From contig JAJRZD010000120.1 in assembly GCA_024275415.1 (NCBI GenBank), positions 1 to 43,547 of the forward strand: 43,547 nt of DNA. The letters are read 5' to 3'. Below, piece by piece: positions 29,310-38,793 of the stretch. The notes under the pieces were generated by a model that saw only the letters and a program-made list of their open reading frames with translations, ran no database searches and had not been told where the DNA came from. The stretch's first letter is position 1, and every line of letters begins with the position of its first letter. The stretch comes from an archaeon. GTDB lineage: Archaea > Asgardarchaeota > Thorarchaeia > Thorarchaeales > Thorarchaeaceae. The translations under genes were made by a program, and so were the position numbers.

Positions 29310-30596
29310 ATGAAACTTGAAGTGACCTATGGCGACAGCAAAATCCCCATTGAGATACCTGACGAGAACTTTGCTGGTCGGGTCGTGCCAAAGCCAATAA
29401 AGACGATTTCAGACATCCGAAAGGAACTTGATAGGGTTCTTGATAATCCCCATGGTCCATCGCTTGAAGAACTCTCCAAGAGCAAGAGTGTTTGCGTTCT
29501 TGTCGAGGATCACACTAGGGACGAGCCTCACTGGGACTTGCTCAGCACAGTCATCCCCAGACTGCAGGATGCCAACAAGGTCACGTTCATGATAACCACA
29601 GGTTCCCACGAGGTCGAACACCCTGAGAACCTGAAAATCGCTGATATGATCAAGCGAATATCTGCTGATGTCGGGCTCCGGAACTATGTTGTGAAAATAA
29701 ACGACTGCCATGACTCTGATGTCGTGGATCTCGGAAAGACCAGCAGAGGGACTCCTGTTATCATCAGTGCTATGGCAGCTAACCATAATCTCTATGTGCC
29801 TATTGCAGACATGAAGGCACACTATTTTGCAGGGTACTCAAACGCCTTGAAAGACTTCCTTCCGGGCATCTGCGCGTTCGATTCAATCGAAGCGAACCAT
29901 TCAATGGCGCTGGATCCGGACTCCACCTTCGGAATGCATCCGTATCATCCTGATGAAAGAAAACGGGATAATCCTTTGGCAGATGACATGCGAGAAGCTA
30001 TGGAGATGATCACCAAGGATGCAAAGGTGTTCACTCTGTCAGTCATATCGGCAGGCTCAAAGCTTGCATGGGCAGATGCAGGAAACATAGAAACGGTCAC
30101 CGCTGCAGGTATTGAATTTCTTGACGAAACTGCAAGCTTCACTGTCGAGGCGACGACACACATCATCGTATCGCCCGGGGGGTATCCACAGGATAAGAGC
30201 CTCTATCACGCCCAGCGCGCGATAGAGCTTACAAAGAACGCTGTGAAAGAAGGGGGCGAGATCCTATTCATCGCTGAATGCCGGGATGGAGTCGCTCCGG
30301 AGTCGGCTATCGAGAACTTCTATGACAAGCTGACTGCGCCTTTGGACGAGGTGTTAGAATCGATAAGCTCCAAGTATCACCTTTACGAGCATAAGGCCTA
30401 CAAGTTCGCAGACCTGATGAAACGGGTTTCCAAGATCACGATGTTCACGAACTTGGACAAGGCGACCGTCGAGTCGGTGCACATGGAGAAAGCCGATGAC
30501 CCACAGACAGTCATTGATGAGTGGGTTTCTAAGAACCCAGACGTGCAGATTTTAGTGCTTGACAAAGGGAACAAGCTGGCAGTCTATGCTAAGTAG
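29310..30596 (+). CDS. LarA-family nickel-pincer racemase/epimerase
   Basis: A 428-residue member of the lactate racemase (LarA) family, which uses a nickel-pincer nucleotide bound through a lysine thioamide. The key residues have the spacing known from Lactobacillus LarA (H174-K184-H200): H171 in KAHYFAGYS, K181 in NALKDFLPG and H197 in EANHS. The catalytic histidine in the TTGSHEVEHPE motif is H100. An EDHTRDEP block near 66-73 and a C-terminal GGEILFIAECRDG domain complete the fold. LarA homologues act on varied 2-hydroxy acids, so lactate is not certain. The cofactor-making genes larB, larC and larE are not in the window. It converges on the FGGY kinase gene with an 8 bp overlap. Confidence 0.9.
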   Translation: MKLEVTYGDSKIPIEIPDENFAGRVVPKPIKTISDIRKELDRVLDNPHGPSLEELSKSKSVCVLVEDHTRDEPHWDLLSTVIPRLQDANKVTFMITTGSHEVEHPENLKIADMIKRISADVGLRNYVVKINDCHDSDVVDLGKTSRGTPVIISAMAANHNLYVPIADMKAHYFAGYSNALKDFLPGICAFDSIEANHSMALDPDSTFGMHPYHPDERKRDNPLADDMREAMEMITKDAKVFTLSVISAGSKLAWADAGNIETVTAAGIEFLDETASFTVEATTHIIVSPGGYPQDKSLYHAQRAIELTKNAVKEGGEILFIAECRDGVAPESAIENFYDKLTAPLDEVLESISSKYHLYEHKAYKFADLMKRVSKITMFTNLDKATVESVHMEKADDPQTVIDEWVSKNPDVQILVLDKGNKLAVYAK

Positions 30597-32109
30597 AGTC
30601 CCACTTGATCTCGGAAAGAGCTTGGTATATCTCGTTGAATCTCTTGTAGCCGGCATCATAGACCTCTCTGTTCTCGGCCCTTGGACGGAGCGAGTCTTTT
30701 TGGGCGACCATCGTGTCCGCTGCCTCGTTCATTGTCTTGTAGATGCCCACACCTATGCATGCCAGTATCGCTGCACCAAGAGCCGTCGCCTCCTCGAGTT
30801 TTGTCCGTATGACCGGGATGCCTAGGACATCAGATTGTATCTGCATCCACACGTTGCTCCGCGCAGCCCCTCCAGTGACACGCACCTCATGGGTCGGAAG
30901 GCCGAGGTCTCTCATGACCTCGATATTGGATCGGATGTCGTAAGACACCCCTTCTAGGACAGCACGCATCAAGTGGCTCCTGTTATGCCCTAGGGAGAGA
31001 CCTGCAAATACACCGCGCGCATGAGGGTTCCAGTGTGGTGCTCCAGCACCCACGAAATGCGGGAGATGGATAACGCCTTCAGAGCCGGCAGGGACTGATT
31101 CTGCTGTTTCAGTTATAACCTCGTATGGGTCAACACCACGGTCGCCAGCCACATGACGCTCCTCGGTAGCAATGTGATCTCTAAGCCATCTCAAGGCAGA
31201 CCCAGTGGTGAACATGCTAGCCTCCACCACGAAAGCGTCAGGCACAACATGACGGCTGCATAAGACCCTGCGTTTCCGATCCAATTTGACATCCTGAGAG
31301 AAACCCAGTATGAAGGTGCCAGTCCCCGTTGTCGCCTTGATGGTGCCTTCTCTGACCACACCCACGCCGAGAGCTGCACATTGCTGATCTCCGCCTCCAG
31401 CGACCACTGGAGTGCCCTCTTTAAGCCCTGTTTCTTTTGCGGCAAATCTTGTAATCTCACCAATGGTCGTACCGGACTGCACCGGGTGAGGGAGTTTCTC
31501 CTCGGGGATCCTGAAGGCATCCAACAGTTTCTCGGACCACTCGGCCTTGACGATGTCAAAAAGCATCGTCCTGCTTGCATTGGAATAATCTGTGATGTAG
31601 TCGCCTGTAAGCTTGAACAGAAGATAATCGTGGACAAGGAGGAACTTCTCGACACTCTTGAAGACCTCGGGCTCGTTCTGCTGAATCCATAGTATCTTAG
31701 GGGCCGAGAAATAAGGATCAATAGTGAGCCCTGTTATCGAGTAGACTTTCTTTGGGGATACCTTCTTCCTGATCCATTCACATTGTGAGACCGTCCTACG
31801 GTCCTGCCACACAATAGCGGGACGTAGTGGGTTCCCCTCCTCATCGATAGGAACGATTGTTTCACGTTGGTTTGTCACACTAATCGCTGAAACGCTCTCA
31901 GGGCTAATCCCCCTCGCAGATAACGAGTGCGTCAGTGACTGACAGGCGGTTTCCCACCATAAAGGAGCGTCCTGCTCGACCCAAGAGGGATGGGGATAGG
32001 AACTATTGAACTCGCGGTAGGTCATCGACAGGACATTCCCGTCGGTGTCAAAGATGATCGAGCGAACCCCAGAAGTGCCAGCATCAATCGCAACAACTGT
32101 TTCAGCCAT
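30589..32109 (-). CDS. FGGY-family carbohydrate/polyol kinase
   Basis: A 506-residue FGGY kinase, predicted to phosphorylate a sugar or polyol with ATP. The ATP-phosphate loop VVAIDAGTSGVRSIIFD starts at residue 4. Glycerol-kinase-like blocks follow: VTNQRETIVP, AIVWQDRRT and SNASRTMLFDI. The second domain has GGGDQQCAALGVGVV, TTGTGTFILGF, GAGAPHWNPHARGVFAGLSLGH and VTGGAARSNVWMQIQSDVLGIPV, features shared with xylulokinases. Sequence traits of both groups are mixed, so glycerol or a pentulose are both possible. The frame runs upstream to 32175, but ATG 32109, directly before the loop, is the sensible start. It overlaps the LarA gene by 8 bp at the 3' end. Confidence 0.9.
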   Translation of the reverse strand: MAETVVAIDAGTSGVRSIIFDTDGNVLSMTYREFNSSYPHPSWVEQDAPLWWETACQSLTHSLSARGISPESVSAISVTNQRETIVPIDEEGNPLRPAIVWQDRRTVSQCEWIRKKVSPKKVYSITGLTIDPYFSAPKILWIQQNEPEVFKSVEKFLLVHDYLLFKLTGDYITDYSNASRTMLFDIVKAEWSEKLLDAFRIPEEKLPHPVQSGTTIGEITRFAAKETGLKEGTPVVAGGGDQQCAALGVGVVREGTIKATTGTGTFILGFSQDVKLDRKRRVLCSRHVVPDAFVVEASMFTTGSALRWLRDHIATEERHVAGDRGVDPYEVITETAESVPAGSEGVIHLPHFVGAGAPHWNPHARGVFAGLSLGHNRSHLMRAVLEGVSYDIRSNIEVMRDLGLPTHEVRVTGGAARSNVWMQIQSDVLGIPVIRTKLEEATALGAAILACIGVGIYKTMNEAADTMVAQKDSLRPRAENREVYDAGYKRFNEIYQALSEIKWDST

Positions 32110-32210
32110 GTGAATCACTACTAGAACTCGAAACCAATCAGTGATATGAACGCTTCGAGAGAGGTTCGTAAACAACTTAAGTCACGACATGTTGTCTGTG
32201 TCTGATTGCG

Positions 32211-33206
32211 ATGGCTGATGATATCGAAACACCTGAGCGTAACATCTCAGTCATCATCCTCTTTGGTGTCCTCTCAGTCATCAGTGCAGAGGTGTTCTCA
32301 GGATCGTCGCCACTCTGGATGTGGGATTGGTGGGGGATTCTCGTGGTGTTACCACTCTACTGGGGACACGGCATGATTCTATGGAACATTGCCCTACGAT
32401 ACAAGAAGACCTCTCTTACGCACCTCTACTTGTTAGGCATCATCTATGGGCTGTACGAGTCTTGGATGACAAAGGTGATCTGGGTCGGCTACTTCGGACA
32501 ACCTCCTCAATTCGGGCAATTCCTCGGATTCGCGATTGGCGAGTTCTTGGTAATCGCTCTTTTCTGGCATGCAGTGTTCTCATTCATCATTCCACTATAC
32601 ATGATACAGCTGCTTGGTGGCAAAGAAGGTAAACTCGCACGGACAAGACGCAGAACCTTCGTAGCGATCAGCATCATCCTGCTGGCATCGTCATTCATTC
32701 CTATTGGACTAGGATATGACCTCGGAGCGACCATGATCGCAGTGTTATCGAATACGCTTGTCTTGGGAATCGCGTTCGGTATCACAAAATTCAGGCATCC
32801 AACGGGGTTTAGCCTCTCATCATTACGGATAGGGAAAAAGGGATGGGCTATCTCAATCGGATATACTCTGTTCCTCTATGTGTTCCTGTTGTTCGTGATC
32901 CGTCCCGAAGCAATTGCACCTCCGCTCACACTGTTCCTCACAGTGGGATTCTATGCACTCATCATCGGGCTGTTCTGGTTCAGCAAAGAGAATGAATACG
33001 TAATGGATGACACTACAGGAGTGCCATCATTCGCACGAACACATGTCATCGTCGGAATTGGCGCCATTTTCATGCTCTCTCTTTTGTGGATCATGTTCTC
33101 ACCATTGGCATTCATTATAGGTACATTGCTATATCTAGGGATGATAATTGCAGGACCAATCCTCTTGGCCATAGCTGTATTCAGGACAGTGACCGGAAAG
33201 GTCTGA
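32211..33206 (+). CDS. Polytopic membrane protein, unknown function
   Basis: A 331-residue integral membrane protein with about nine to ten helices, starting with ISVIILFGVLSVISAEVF near residue 11 and ending with GTLLYLGMIIAGPILLAIAVF. Notable are tryptophan-rich loops (SPLWMWDWWG at 33-42) and polar residues inside membrane segments (LLGIIYGLYESWMTK, GEFLVIALFWHAVFSF) that could line a pore or active site. I do not recognise the family. It is divergent from the kinase gene, about 100 bp between starts, and stands alone. Confidence 0.75.
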   Translation: MADDIETPERNISVIILFGVLSVISAEVFSGSSPLWMWDWWGILVVLPLYWGHGMILWNIALRYKKTSLTHLYLLGIIYGLYESWMTKVIWVGYFGQPPQFGQFLGFAIGEFLVIALFWHAVFSFIIPLYMIQLLGGKEGKLARTRRRTFVAISIILLASSFIPIGLGYDLGATMIAVLSNTLVLGIAFGITKFRHPTGFSLSSLRIGKKGWAISIGYTLFLYVFLLFVIRPEAIAPPLTLFLTVGFYALIIGLFWFSKENEYVMDDTTGVPSFARTHVIVGIGAIFMLSLLWIMFSPLAFIIGTLLYLGMIIAGPILLAIAVFRTVTGKV

Positions 33207-33284
33207 GCGTGGCTGGTTTCTAAACTAGAGTCAACGCAGAAACGAGAAGAACAGGTACAGGTGTCAGTGTTTCGAAGGCGACAT

Positions 33285-33617
33285 CTAGTCCTTTGGCCAG
33301 CAGAACAACTCACCACCCGGGGATGTTGCTGCCTTTATCGCAAGAGTAGCATCGAAAAGGTCTCTTCCAACGATTTCGCCCCAGAGGTCTGCCCCTCCAA
33401 AGGCTTCTGATGGGATAAGATAACTCTCAGGCCTGGAACGGATGAATATCAGAATCTCGTCAGACTCGTAAAGACCGCCGGTCTTGAAGCATATCCTGAT
33501 TATCTCGTCCCACCTTATCGATGCGTTAATCTCATCACGGTCAGGAGGCTCGACCTTGATGTGGATGAAGTCGTCATCAAATGAAACCTCATACCAGTCA
33601 CTGATCGAACCGACCAT
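33285..33617 (-). CDS. Conserved-looking hypothetical protein, 110 aa
   Basis: A small alpha/beta protein. From the ATG at 33617 it reads VGSISDWYEVSFDDDFIHIKVEP, with strands at IRWDEIIRICFKTGG and DEILIFIRSRPESYLIPSEA and a helix near GGADLWGEIVGRDLFDATLAIKAA, ending GELFCWPKD. The pattern 'SDE...F......Y.IP.E..GG..LW.E+..R.LFD...AI' resembles a group of uncharacterised bacterial and archaeal proteins that I recall only loosely. The frame extends to 33665, but those codons overlap a reverse TATA-like CTATATAA, so 33617 is preferred. No function can be given. Confidence 0.7.
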   Translation of the reverse strand: MVGSISDWYEVSFDDDFIHIKVEPPDRDEINASIRWDEIIRICFKTGGLYESDEILIFIRSRPESYLIPSEAFGGADLWGEIVGRDLFDATLAIKAATSPGGELFCWPKD

Positions 33618-33794
33618 GTAAAATACTCTCCGCATTATATAGGACAAACTAGCACTTATCTCCACTGAATTGGAAGAGATAGTTACATGATTAATCTTGT
33701 AGCCACCGTGCCCGCTACTTGCAAATCTCGTTGTATGTGTGTACTGTAGGTGCAGTCCTCGTACAAGTCAAATTGTCCCGTTCCAATCAAGTAG

Positions 33795-33803
33795 TTTTTA
33801 TAC
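33795..33803 (+). promoter_or_regulatory. TATA box of the TPR-HEAT unit
   Basis: TTTTTATAC lies 35-43 bp before the ATG at 33838, with a Shine-Dalgarno in between, a well-spaced archaeal promoter. Confidence 0.55.
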
Positions 33804-33825
33804 AATCAATGCACTATAAATTGTG

Positions 33826-33831
33826 AGGAGG
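33826..33831 (+). promoter_or_regulatory. Strong Shine-Dalgarno AGGAGG setting the TPR start
   Basis: A perfect AGGAGG ends 6 bp before ATG 33838. It decides against an in-frame GTG at 33823, which lies upstream of the site. Confidence 0.75.
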
Positions 33832-33837
33832 ATAGTT

Positions 33838-35709
33838 ATGGGAGCAACTAGACTTCAAGAATTAAAGAGAGCAGTGGAATCGAGTCCAGATAATCTGGAC
33901 AAGTGGTACGAGCTCGGTAAGTATGCTGCCGACCGGTTCATCGTCGGAATAAGCGAAAAAGCCCTTGCAATGATTATAAGAAACAGACCTGATGATCCTA
34001 ATATCCTTGGTCTATTGGCAAAGGCACTCAACCGGAGAAGGAACCTCAAAGAGGCAGAGAAAATCTATAAACGCGCTGTGGAATTGTCACCCGATAACCT
34101 TGAACTCCTTACCGGGCTTGCCGTAGTGTATGTGAACGGAGCAGACCTCGCAAAAGGTGAAGAATTGTTCAGGAAGGTGCTATATCTGGACCCAGGATTT
34201 CCATGGGCGGTACACGGATACTTGCATAACTTGGAAATGAATGGAAGAATTGACGAGATCGAGCCCTTGCTCAGGACAGCCATCAAATCCAATCCGGACA
34301 GCCCGCTCCTAAATGTCAATTACAGCAACTATCTCAAAAAGATGGGCGATACTCGTGGTGAATATAACGACTTCTTACAGAAAGCGTTAGAAACCATTGT
34401 GGACGCGGATCCTGAAGAACAAAGCCGTACGCTGCGAGTGCTCCTAGGAATGAGTAGATCTGATGCCTTCAAGTATAGTGGCCTTTTGCTCGAGAAGGAT
34501 CCAGACCATTTAGATATCCTCATGACACATGCGCAGGCATTATCAGCTACCGAGCCTGAAAAGGGAAGGAAGATGCTTGAGGATGCATTGGCAGGCGACC
34601 CCGAGAATGTCCGACTGATGATGGTTCTGATGGGAGTCTATCTCCGAGCAGGTAATCTTGCAGCAGCCATGAAGCTGAAGGAGCGGGTAGACAAGTCCCA
34701 ACCTGAAGGGGGAATCACAGCTCTGGTAGACCTTGTGATGAGCGATAGTGATACCGGAGGGCTTCTTACCTCTCGTTCAAAGCGAGAGCGCTACCTCAAA
34801 GCAACAGGGGAATTGATCGAAAGGTTCCCTGCAATGTTGTCCATACATATGCAACACATAGTGGCACTGTGCATCATTGGGAGAGTAGAAGATGCTAGGG
34901 CACACGCGTTGCGCGTAATAAAGGAGGTTCCACAAAAGGACTTCGTGCAAGTGCTGAGATTTGGTTTGTTGCTCAGAACCATGGAAATGTTCAGCGATGC
35001 TGGACAGGTACTCGAAGCAGCAGAGCATCTAGCAACCACGAAGAAGGACAAGCTGCTCGTCAAGCTTGTAGGTGACATAGACCATGAAAGATACTCTTGT
35101 ATCGTAGAAACAATTGAAGAATATCTTGAGGGGCAGGAAGGAGAACCTCGCCTTTATGGCATCCTTGGGAGAGCTCAAAAGTATGTAAGTCATCCTGATG
35201 CAGCAGGAACCATTGAGACCGCAGCCGAGTTGGGACAATATGATTCGAAAATCCTTCTGGCTTCAATCCTGAAAAGAGATGAGGATGACATCCGTGCAAA
35301 GAATTTGCTAGGGAGTGTGCTGCAGTCCCCTGATGCCACTCAGTTGGAGAAAGCACGAGCGTTAATTGGGCTTGATAACCGAGAAGAGGCCGTCAGTGTG
35401 CTCGAATCACATCTTGAGGAAAATCCAGCAGACCTGCTGGGATGGGATCTCCTGTTTATGCTAAAGAGAAACGAAGGCGAAGGGGCAGTAAGAGCAGTTG
35501 TAAGGAGAAGGCTCCAAGCAATCAGCATCACAGGTCAGAACAGTCACGAAGAAACAATTCAATCACTGGTGGCAGGCGAGATAGTTGAAGCTGAGGTGGA
35601 TAAGGTATTCTCAGGGATACTGGCTGGGGAGATTAAGAAACAATTGCTCAGAACACAGATCGAGAGCCTGTTGGTCGATGCCCGTGAGGATGGTGAAACT
35701 TGTGTCTGA
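33838..35709 (+). CDS. TPR-repeat protein
   Basis: A 623-residue soluble protein made mostly of tetratricopeptide repeats. Clear units occupy about residues 20-150 (LDKWYELGKYAADRF; PNILGLLAKALNRRRNLKEAEKIYKRAVELSPDN; LELLTGLAVVYVNGADLAKGEELFRKVLYLDPG). More follow up to about 290. More divergent helical hairpins follow to about 560, including LAELGQYDSKILLASILKRDEDDIRAKNLLGSVLQSP. No catalytic motif, signal or membrane helix is seen. It should act as a protein-binding scaffold. The stop overlaps the start of the HEAT-repeat gene by 20 bp, so the two are translated together and likely work as a pair. Confidence 0.85.
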   Translation: MGATRLQELKRAVESSPDNLDKWYELGKYAADRFIVGISEKALAMIIRNRPDDPNILGLLAKALNRRRNLKEAEKIYKRAVELSPDNLELLTGLAVVYVNGADLAKGEELFRKVLYLDPGFPWAVHGYLHNLEMNGRIDEIEPLLRTAIKSNPDSPLLNVNYSNYLKKMGDTRGEYNDFLQKALETIVDADPEEQSRTLRVLLGMSRSDAFKYSGLLLEKDPDHLDILMTHAQALSATEPEKGRKMLEDALAGDPENVRLMMVLMGVYLRAGNLAAAMKLKERVDKSQPEGGITALVDLVMSDSDTGGLLTSRSKRERYLKATGELIERFPAMLSIHMQHIVALCIIGRVEDARAHALRVIKEVPQKDFVQVLRFGLLLRTMEMFSDAGQVLEAAEHLATTKKDKLLVKLVGDIDHERYSCIVETIEEYLEGQEGEPRLYGILGRAQKYVSHPDAAGTIETAAELGQYDSKILLASILKRDEDDIRAKNLLGSVLQSPDATQLEKARALIGLDNREEAVSVLESHLEENPADLLGWDLLFMLKRNEGEGAVRAVVRRRLQAISITGQNSHEETIQSLVAGEIVEAEVDKVFSGILAGEIKKQLLRTQIESLLVDAREDGETCV

Positions 35710-37771
35710 GAACGAACTTATCGACATCCTCTCAAGAGGGTTGAGCTGGCGCGATTCACGTGATGCGATTGAGCTGGCAGATCTGCTGGATGAAGGAAAT
35801 ACGGTTTCTTGGCAAAACAGAGTCCTACAAGCAGCCGAAGAGATTGGTGTCCCAAGAGTCCTTCATCAAATCGAGTTCTCGTATCAAAAGGTCGTTGCAT
35901 GGGGCGCGTTCGCACAGGCTGTGCTGTCCCTTTTCGGATTAGGAGAGCTCTCAGGACTTTCATGTGATATGTCCGAATTCGTGAGGAGCATCCGCGAGAA
36001 AAATCCGAGTTCGTGGAAAAAGGCTAGAAAATATGCGAAGGAATGTGCCATTCGCTATCTCAAGGGACAAATCGCAGCAGGAGATGTATATTTGCTCAGA
36101 CCTAGCGCGATTCAGTCGCCGGATCTTGCTGTGTATGTTCCTGAAATAATCGAAGTCCGCAGACGAGAGAAGGAACGTGCCGCTGCGTACCTGATGGAAG
36201 ATGGAATGGTTGACATGTTTGACCTTCTCGAGCTGCCGATTGCAATGGAGCTGATAGTGAAATCTGGGATAGGTGGAAGATCTGATCAAGATTCTGCAAA
36301 AGAGGTGTTGAGCAAACTTGTCGAACTTGGGGTCACATCGAATGGAGAACCAGTTGCCAAGTCTCAGAACTTGGTTTCAGTTGAAGAACGATATCTTCGT
36401 TTGTACCAGAATTGTATGCCAAACCACAGAGACCTCCTAAGAGGTGTCGCAATGACCCTTGATCCGGACAATAAAATGTGTCTTCAGGGACTTGAAATGA
36501 TATACGCATCGGGACACGGTTATGCACGGGAGGCATTACTCAAAGCATTAGATAGATCCGATGATGCAATAATTAAATATGCAATAGCAGGACTGGGTAT
36601 TCTTGGTGATAGGGAGGCAATCGAGAGAATCTCTGGATTCCTAGGTCATCACAGCAAAGACGTGGTATGCGCTGCATGTGGTGTGCTCGGTCAACTACAG
36701 GCTACAGAAAAGGTGGACGATTTGTTTGCCTTGGTCGGAACCTCTGACGATGAAATCCGAATTGCAGCCCTTCGTGCGCTTGCTAAAATCAACTCTCCCA
36801 GAGCTCATGAAAAAGTGTGGCAGTGTTATTCAAGTTTGGGCATCTCAAAGTTCTCGTTACTCACAGCACAAGTTGCCGATAGGGGGTCAGATACGGCGCT
36901 GTATTTTATGATTGATCTCCTACTATTGGATGTGCACACATTCGTGAGAGGCGGCGAAATGATGTTGTTCAATGCCATCCAGAACCCTCCGGATAATATG
37001 CAGAACGTGCTACAGGAGGCAATCTCGATATTAAGGGATAGAGCTGTGGAGGGCTTCGGTCGCATAGGGTCCAGAGCCGTTCCAATCCTCGTGACATTAC
37101 TTAACCAGTTCCCTGACGCAGAGGGGATTGTTTCGGCGAGGGTCGAATGGAAAAAGGACGAACAAGAGATTCGGCATGTCCTGTATGACCGATTGCGAGA
37201 ATATCAGCAACTACGACATGTGACTGCCACATGTATCCCAGACCCGGTCGAAAAGATCGTTCGCGCGTTAGGGATGACAAAATCAGCACGGGCCATTCCG
37301 TATCTCAAAGATATCGCCAATAGCAGAAATGTCAATCTTGCAAAGATAGCAGTGGAATCTCTGAGTGAGATAGACACTCCTGCAATTGATGCGTTGATTG
37401 AAGTGTCGGAATCGAATCCTACTATTCATGCATTGAAGGTCCAACAGATTGGTACGATTGTGCATCCTCGAGCAACAAAGTGGCTGGTCAAACAGTCCAC
37501 ATCAAAGAACCCCATGGTGAGGCTTCAAACAGGCATGTTCCTGGCAATGCGGAACGACCCAGCACTGATTAAACCGCTGAGGAAGTTAGCAAAGGACTCA
37601 GAGGTTGGCGTTCGAATGATTCTTGCAAACGTAATAACCCGACTCGGACTGAATGCATACCCGGAAATCATGGAGATACTCAGCAAAGACTCTGCTGAAA
37701 TCGTTCGGGATACAATCACCCGAGCTAAGTTGCACTTTGAAGCTGAGAAGAACGATGAGTTCTGGGCGTAG
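35690..37771 (+). CDS. HEAT-repeat protein
   Basis: A 693-residue protein. The N-terminal 250 residues are helical and unrecognised (SRGLSWRDSRDAIELADLLDEG; MSEFVRSIREKNPSSWKKARKYAKECAIRYLKG). From about residue 275 it is built of HEAT repeats: YAREALLKALDRSDDAIIKYAIAGLGILGDREAIERI, then DVVCAACGVLGQLQATEKVDDLFALVGTSDDEIRIAALRALAKI. Further units from about 520 to the end include TKSARAIPYLKDIANSRNVNLAKIAVESLSEI. The frame is open upstream to 35585, but that part lies inside the TPR gene; ATG 35690 is the likely start, with GTG 35693 also possible. The 20 bp overlap implies coupling with the TPR protein. It has no enzymatic motif. Confidence 0.83.
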   Translation: MVKLVSENELIDILSRGLSWRDSRDAIELADLLDEGNTVSWQNRVLQAAEEIGVPRVLHQIEFSYQKVVAWGAFAQAVLSLFGLGELSGLSCDMSEFVRSIREKNPSSWKKARKYAKECAIRYLKGQIAAGDVYLLRPSAIQSPDLAVYVPEIIEVRRREKERAAAYLMEDGMVDMFDLLELPIAMELIVKSGIGGRSDQDSAKEVLSKLVELGVTSNGEPVAKSQNLVSVEERYLRLYQNCMPNHRDLLRGVAMTLDPDNKMCLQGLEMIYASGHGYAREALLKALDRSDDAIIKYAIAGLGILGDREAIERISGFLGHHSKDVVCAACGVLGQLQATEKVDDLFALVGTSDDEIRIAALRALAKINSPRAHEKVWQCYSSLGISKFSLLTAQVADRGSDTALYFMIDLLLLDVHTFVRGGEMMLFNAIQNPPDNMQNVLQEAISILRDRAVEGFGRIGSRAVPILVTLLNQFPDAEGIVSARVEWKKDEQEIRHVLYDRLREYQQLRHVTATCIPDPVEKIVRALGMTKSARAIPYLKDIANSRNVNLAKIAVESLSEIDTPAIDALIEVSESNPTIHALKVQQIGTIVHPRATKWLVKQSTSKNPMVRLQTGMFLAMRNDPALIKPLRKLAKDSEVGVRMILANVITRLGLNAYPEIMEILSKDSAEIVRDTITRAKLHFEAEKNDEFWA

Positions 37772-37854
37772 GCTCTTGAGCCTGTACATCTGACAGCGTG
37801 ACTCTCAGTAAGAGAAATAAAGCGCGCAAATGACTTCGCAATGGAGCTAGGAGC

Positions 37855-38793
37855 ATGACAAAGACCGCATTGGTGACAGGTTGCGCAGGCTTTATCGGGA
37901 GCCATCTGACCGACAGGTTGCTTGAGTTAGGCTACCAAGTCATTGGTATCGATAATTTTCGCACTGGGAACAAGATGAATATCTCAAGTGCGATGGAAAA
38001 CGAGAGATTCGACCTTCTTGAAGAGGACATTGTGGTTCCCTCATTTGTTGATTCTATCAAGAAGGAGATTGATATCGTCTTTCACCTTGCTGCTATCGCA
38101 TCAGTCGCCTTTTCGACAAAAGATCCGATGGCGGTCACACAGACTAACGTTGAGGGTACAGTCAATGTCTTGGAGGTCGCTAGAAGACAAAGTGCGAAAC
38201 GATTCGTATTCGCATCATCAGCAGCGGTATACGGGGATCCGCGTTCGCTCCCAGTGAAAGAGAACGCTCCTCTCAGTCCGCTAAGTCCCTATGCGGCATC
38301 AAAGATAGCTGGAGAATACTACGTAAAGTCGTACAAGGAATCGTTCGGTCTAGAATATGCCATTCTGAGGCTTTTCAACGTCTATGGTCCTAGACAGGAC
38401 GAGTCCGAATACAGTGGAGTCATAGCGATCTTTGCTGATAGGGCCGTGAACGGAAAACCACTGCTGGTTGAGGGAGATGGACTTCAGACGCGCAGTTTCA
38501 TCCATGTCACGGACGTTGTGGAAGCGATGATACAGGCAGCCCATCGCCCAAATGCAATCAACCAAACAATCAATATCTCAGGGAAACAATCGATATCAAT
38601 CATCGATCTGGCAAAGCAGATAGGAAGTATCGCGGGAGCAGAGCTGCAACATCAGGAAGCGAGAGTCGGGGATATCCGAGATAGCATCGGGGATACCACT
38701 AGGGCACGAGAGATCCTCGGTGTCGATTCGTCTGTCCCCTTAGAAGAGGGGTTGCGCTCCACTCTTGAGTGGTATCGCTCACGTGACCGTTAG
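37855..38793 (+). CDS. NAD-dependent sugar-nucleotide epimerase/dehydratase (GalE-like)
   Basis: A 312-residue extended short-chain dehydrogenase. NAD binding is by TGCAGFIGSHL (residues 8-18) with D33 in GIDNFRTG. Other blocks are VFHLAAIASV, the catalytic serine in FASSAAVYGD, and YAASK with Tyr and Lys of the Y-x3-K pair. NVYGPRQ and FIHVTDVVEAM follow. It most resembles UDP-glucose/UDP-GlcNAc 4-epimerases of the WbpP/archaeal GalE type; a dehydratase would show changes near the catalytic triad that I do not see. It would supply sugar nucleotides for glycoprotein or lipid decoration. It converges on the UPF0182 gene with a 15 bp overlap. Confidence 0.9.
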   Translation: MTKTALVTGCAGFIGSHLTDRLLELGYQVIGIDNFRTGNKMNISSAMENERFDLLEEDIVVPSFVDSIKKEIDIVFHLAAIASVAFSTKDPMAVTQTNVEGTVNVLEVARRQSAKRFVFASSAAVYGDPRSLPVKENAPLSPLSPYAASKIAGEYYVKSYKESFGLEYAILRLFNVYGPRQDESEYSGVIAIFADRAVNGKPLLVEGDGLQTRSFIHVTDVVEAMIQAAHRPNAINQTINISGKQSISIIDLAKQIGSIAGAELQHQEARVGDIRDSIGDTTRAREILGVDSSVPLEEGLRSTLEWYRSRDR

